Assembly (NCBI GenBank): GCA_017411805.1
Contig: JAFQPI010000043.1
Coordinates: forward strand, 1 to 39,699
DNA: 39,699 nucleotides
Reading direction: 5' to 3'
Origin: Clostridia bacterium
GTDB lineage: Bacteria > Bacillota > Clostridia > Oscillospirales > CAG-272
The notes beneath the pieces are model-generated. The model had not been told where the DNA came from. It saw nothing but the letters and a program-made list of their open reading frames with translations, and did not search any database. A program made the translations under genes and the position numbers. This document shows positions 37,552 to 39,699 of the stretch, one piece after another. How positions within the stretch are numbered: position 1 is the first letter of the stretch; each line of letters opens with the position of its first letter.

Positions 37552-38262
37552 ATGAGCTTTATTGGAGAACAGATAAAGAAGTACCGTAATATAAAAGGCA
37601 TGACCCAGCAGGACATCGCTGATGCACTTGGTGAGAGTTCGGGCAGAGTTATCTATAACTGGGAGAAAGGTATCGGCCGCCCTGATTGTGATAAGTTGGC
37701 GAGACTATGTGACCTGCTTGGTGTATCCGCTGACGAGCTGATCGGATGCAAATCCATGGCACAGCGCCCTACCGCTACTGAGTGGACGACATTACAAAAA
37801 TACCGCGCCCTTGATGAGCACGGTAAAGAGATTGTTGATTATTTGATTGATAGTGAATACAAGCGAGTAAGGCTTTCTATGAAAAAGCCGAAGCCTCGTA
37901 TGCTGAAGATTGATTGGTTTACTCTCCCTGCATCGGCAGGTACGGGCAATATCCTTGACAGTGAGCTGGCAGAAGAGCTTCTCGTTCCCGAGAGTGCAGA
38001 AGCAGAACAGGCGGATTTTGTTATCTCCGTTGACGGTGATAGTATGGAGCCTACATATCACGATGGGGACAAGGTGTTTGTAGAAAAGTGCGACGCTGTC
38101 GACATTGGCGAGGTCGGTATCTTCGTTGTAAACGGCGATGTTTACATCAAGGAGCTTGGTAACAAGTGCCTGATTTCGTATAATGAAAAATATAAGCCTA
38201 TTCGCATCGGTGAGAACGATAGCGTTTACTGTTGCGGTAGGGTTATAGGAAACATCGGATAA
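37552..38262 (+). CDS. LexA/CI-like repressor with XRE domain and S24 peptidase
   Basis: 236 residues. The N-terminal XRE helix-turn-helix (about 6-62) shows KKYRNIKGMTQQDIADALG, and VIYNWEKGIGRPD. A linker follows, then the S24 self-cleaving domain. The cleavage context is LPASAGTG (Ala-Gly bond), the catalytic Ser is in VDGDSMEP and the Lys in VYIKELG. This is the architecture of phage CI and LexA-type switches, which self-cleave on RecA filaments during DNA damage. GGAGG is 9 nt before ATG 37552. It faces a divergent promoter, as in lysogeny switches, and is followed after 9 nt by the 38272 gene. Confidence 0.92.
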   Translation: MSFIGEQIKKYRNIKGMTQQDIADALGESSGRVIYNWEKGIGRPDCDKLARLCDLLGVSADELIGCKSMAQRPTATEWTTLQKYRALDEHGKEIVDYLIDSEYKRVRLSMKKPKPRMLKIDWFTLPASAGTGNILDSELAEELLVPESAEAEQADFVISVDGDSMEPTYHDGDKVFVEKCDAVDIGEVGIFVVNGDVYIKELGNKCLISYNEKYKPIRIGENDSVYCCGRVIGNIG

Positions 38263-38271
38263 GGGGAAGTT

Positions 38272-39195
38272 ATGGAGTTTAGAACAATAACTTGGAAAGT
38301 CGATTTGGAAATACAAAGAATTGGTATAGATGAGATAGAACACATATCGAAAGAGTTTCAAACATTTGAACGGGCACAAAAGGAAGCTCAGAAAATCATC
38401 TCGGATCAATTTTCAAACAACATAAATCTTGCTCCATATCTGAAAGAATTACGAAAAGGCACTCACATATCTTATCGTAATGCAATAGCGGATTTTATGG
38501 AGCAATTGCTTTCCTCGGGTGCAATTTTCAATTCAAAAAAAGAAATTCCTTCTTCCATTTACCGTAAAGATTATCCCCCGGACATACACAATAAATATAG
38601 GGATATGAAAATATGGCGCGATGACTCAGGAAATCAAATTGAGGATACGGAAGTAGAATGCGAGGAAAAAGAATTTAAAATTTTCGGAACTCCGTATCCA
38701 GAGGTTATTACTTTCGAATGCTTGTATGGCGCTCATCCTAAAATCAACACCAATATTGTTTTTCTGGATAAAAATACGGCAAACAGTTATAAGCATCTTA
38801 CATTTCAGTTCAAATACTTAAAGAAAAGCGAATTGGAACGAGGACAAGTGTTCAATTGTAAGGTTACCTTAGATTCGAATTTCAAAAAGAACAAATCAAG
38901 ATATTCAGCGCAAATTCTTGATTTGTTAAACCGGAGCAACAGACCGCTCAAGCAATGTGAGATTGTAAAAGCAATAAAGTTGGATAGAAAAACAGTTTGG
39001 CGAAACATCAATGCACTTATACAGTCCGGAACCGAAATCCAGAAGGATGAAAACGGCGGCTATTATATACCCCAAAAAGATGTCGTATTATCGCACGAGG
39101 ACATTGAAATTATAAAAAGAAGCATTTTATTGAATCCAAACGTATCAATCGAGGAAAAAGAACGATTGTTAGCGTTGTTATCCAAAATGTTATAG
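38272..39195 (+). CDS. Unknown protein with C-terminal winged helix-turn-helix
   Basis: 307 residues, no recognised name. The N-terminal ~130 residues are mostly helical and charged (MEFRTITWKVDLEIQRIGID). The middle is beta-rich (VITFECLYGAHPKINTNIVF, HLTFQFKYLKKSELERGQVF). At about 208-262 there is a winged helix-turn-helix (QILDLLNRSNRPLKQCEIVK, then LDRKTVWRNINALIQSG). A short helical tail follows (LSHEDIEIIKRSILL). It is co-transcribed with the damage-responsive repressor, 9 nt apart, so it may be a partner or effector. AAGGGG precedes the ATG. Confidence 0.7.
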   Translation: MEFRTITWKVDLEIQRIGIDEIEHISKEFQTFERAQKEAQKIISDQFSNNINLAPYLKELRKGTHISYRNAIADFMEQLLSSGAIFNSKKEIPSSIYRKDYPPDIHNKYRDMKIWRDDSGNQIEDTEVECEEKEFKIFGTPYPEVITFECLYGAHPKINTNIVFLDKNTANSYKHLTFQFKYLKKSELERGQVFNCKVTLDSNFKKNKSRYSAQILDLLNRSNRPLKQCEIVKAIKLDRKTVWRNINALIQSGTEIQKDENGGYYIPQKDVVLSHEDIEIIKRSILLNPNVSIEEKERLLALLSKML

Positions 39196-39230
39196 TTCCA
39201 TTTCCGCCCCGTTGTGTCGTTCAAAACAAT

Positions 39231-39259
39231 TTGGAAATTTTAAAAATATGTGCTATAAT
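39231..39259 (+). promoter_or_regulatory. Promoter of the last gene
   Basis: -35 TTGGAA (39231-39236), 17-nt spacer, extended TGC and consensus -10 TATAAT (39254-39259). Confidence 0.7.
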
Positions 39260-39260
39260 T

Positions 39261-39351
39261 GTGGCAACTTAACAAGTGCGGCCACTTACTATATGCTTTT
39301 GGCATTACAGTCAGCACCACTTGTAATCAAACATCAAAAGGAGATTATATT
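39261..39351 (+). promoter_or_regulatory. Structured 5' leader
   Basis: GTGGC (39261-39265) can pair with GCCAC further on, ACAAGTG with a later CACTTGT, and ATGC-TTTTG-GCAT forms a small hairpin. Alternative pairings are mutually exclusive, as in switch-like leaders. No known riboswitch is recognised. Confidence 0.4.
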
Positions 39352-39699
39352 ATGAAATATCCCGAGTTTCAGCAGATCATTGATACCATGACAAAGGCAG
39401 GTTACGATTATAAGAAAGAAATTGAGGAAATTGAAGTTATGCAAAAGCGCGCAACGCTTGGCATAGGTTCTGCAATATCACTCAATTCCTCTGCAGCTTC
39501 TGTAATATCGCTTACGCTGCCCGACCATGTAAAAGCTATGATTTACGCACAGCTTTCCAATAACCGTACATGGCAACCTATCTATGACAATCGTCTGACA
39601 ATTGATGCAATATTCAGTAATTATGATATTGACACGTTAAAAAAAGCTGATCCGGATGTTCTCGTTAATAGAATTACAGATATTCGTTGCGGTAACAGA
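39352..39699 (+). CDS. Partial protein, possible HhH-type DNA glycosylase relative
   Basis: 116 residues are visible; the gene runs off the window. AAAGGAG lies 8 nt before ATG 39352. The start MKYPEFQQIIDTMTKAGYDY is helical. Later LSNNRTWQPIYDNRLTIDAI and DPDVLVNRITDIRCGNR follow a pattern I associate with an uncharacterised Clostridial family resembling helix-hairpin-helix base-excision glycosylases; that assignment is from memory and tentative. Position next to a LexA-type repressor would fit a DNA repair function. The rest of the gene is needed to decide. Confidence 0.6.
   Translation, partial: MKYPEFQQIIDTMTKAGYDYKKEIEEIEVMQKRATLGIGSAISLNSSAASVISLTLPDHVKAMIYAQLSNNRTWQPIYDNRLTIDAIFSNYDIDTLKKADPDVLVNRITDIRCGNR

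Overview
The window looks like a chromosomal segment of a Gram-positive endospore former of the class Clostridia (Bacillota), probably an uncultured gut Oscillospiraceae/Ruminococcaceae-type lineage. The reasons are the housekeeping gene order yicC-remA-rpoZ-priA-def-fmt-(yugP-type peptidase)-rsmB-rlmN-PP2C-prkC-rsgA-thiN-spoVM, a 27-residue SpoVM homologue, strong sigma-A promoters with 17-bp spacers and often an extended -10, and AGGAGG-type ribosome sites. The lineage is an inference; no rRNA is present.

Layout. 1-7.2 kb: metabolic and regulatory genes (SGNH hydrolase, glycerophosphodiesterase, a small unknown plus a flavin reductase, a duplicated class II aldolase divergent from a DeoR regulator, an RCC1-repeat lipoprotein, an XRE regulator). 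7.2-10.4 kb: repeat-rich DNA with a candidate structured RNA, a Cys-rich micro-protein, a NERD-domain gene with a membrane partner, and a sulfatase remnant. 10.4-13.4 kb: efp with a Cys/Asp-rich companion, then glmS. 13.7-30.3 kb: the long translation, replication-restart, Ser/Thr-phosphorylation and sporulation run. Compared with the classic Firmicute order it lacks gmk, coaBC and rpe, and it carries an extra secreted protein that resembles a catalytically dead metallophosphoesterase. 30.4-35.2 kb: YgiQ radical SAM, a decaying secreted-protein/lipoprotein operon with gene remnants, a phosphoribosyltransferase and a DUF378 membrane protein. 35.4-39.7 kb: tRNA-Glu(CTC), then an AT-richer accessory segment with an XRE-TPR regulator, a LexA/CI-like S24 repressor, a winged-helix protein of unknown function and a truncated final gene.

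The most unusual content is non-coding. Eight intergenic elements share one design: a small hairpin, a short ACCTTAA-like spacer, and a tandem array of exactly 7-nt units. The heptamer sequence differs from element to element but is nearly uniform within each. The array always faces the neighbouring gene (stop codon or Shine-Dalgarno) and the hairpin always lies away from it. Related arrays (13.35, 15.34, 18.74 and 35.58 kb) consist of perfect mini-hairpins with different stem sequences separated by constant linkers (AGTTAAGAT/AGTTAATGT, an ATATATCG-like linker, or TATGGAAT). A consensus promoter at 8.27-8.30 kb on the minus strand would start an RNA exactly at a 17-bp closing stem and end at a good terminator, giving a rod-shaped RNA of about 208 nt.

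All functional calls come from reading motifs and from memory of protein families; no database search was run.
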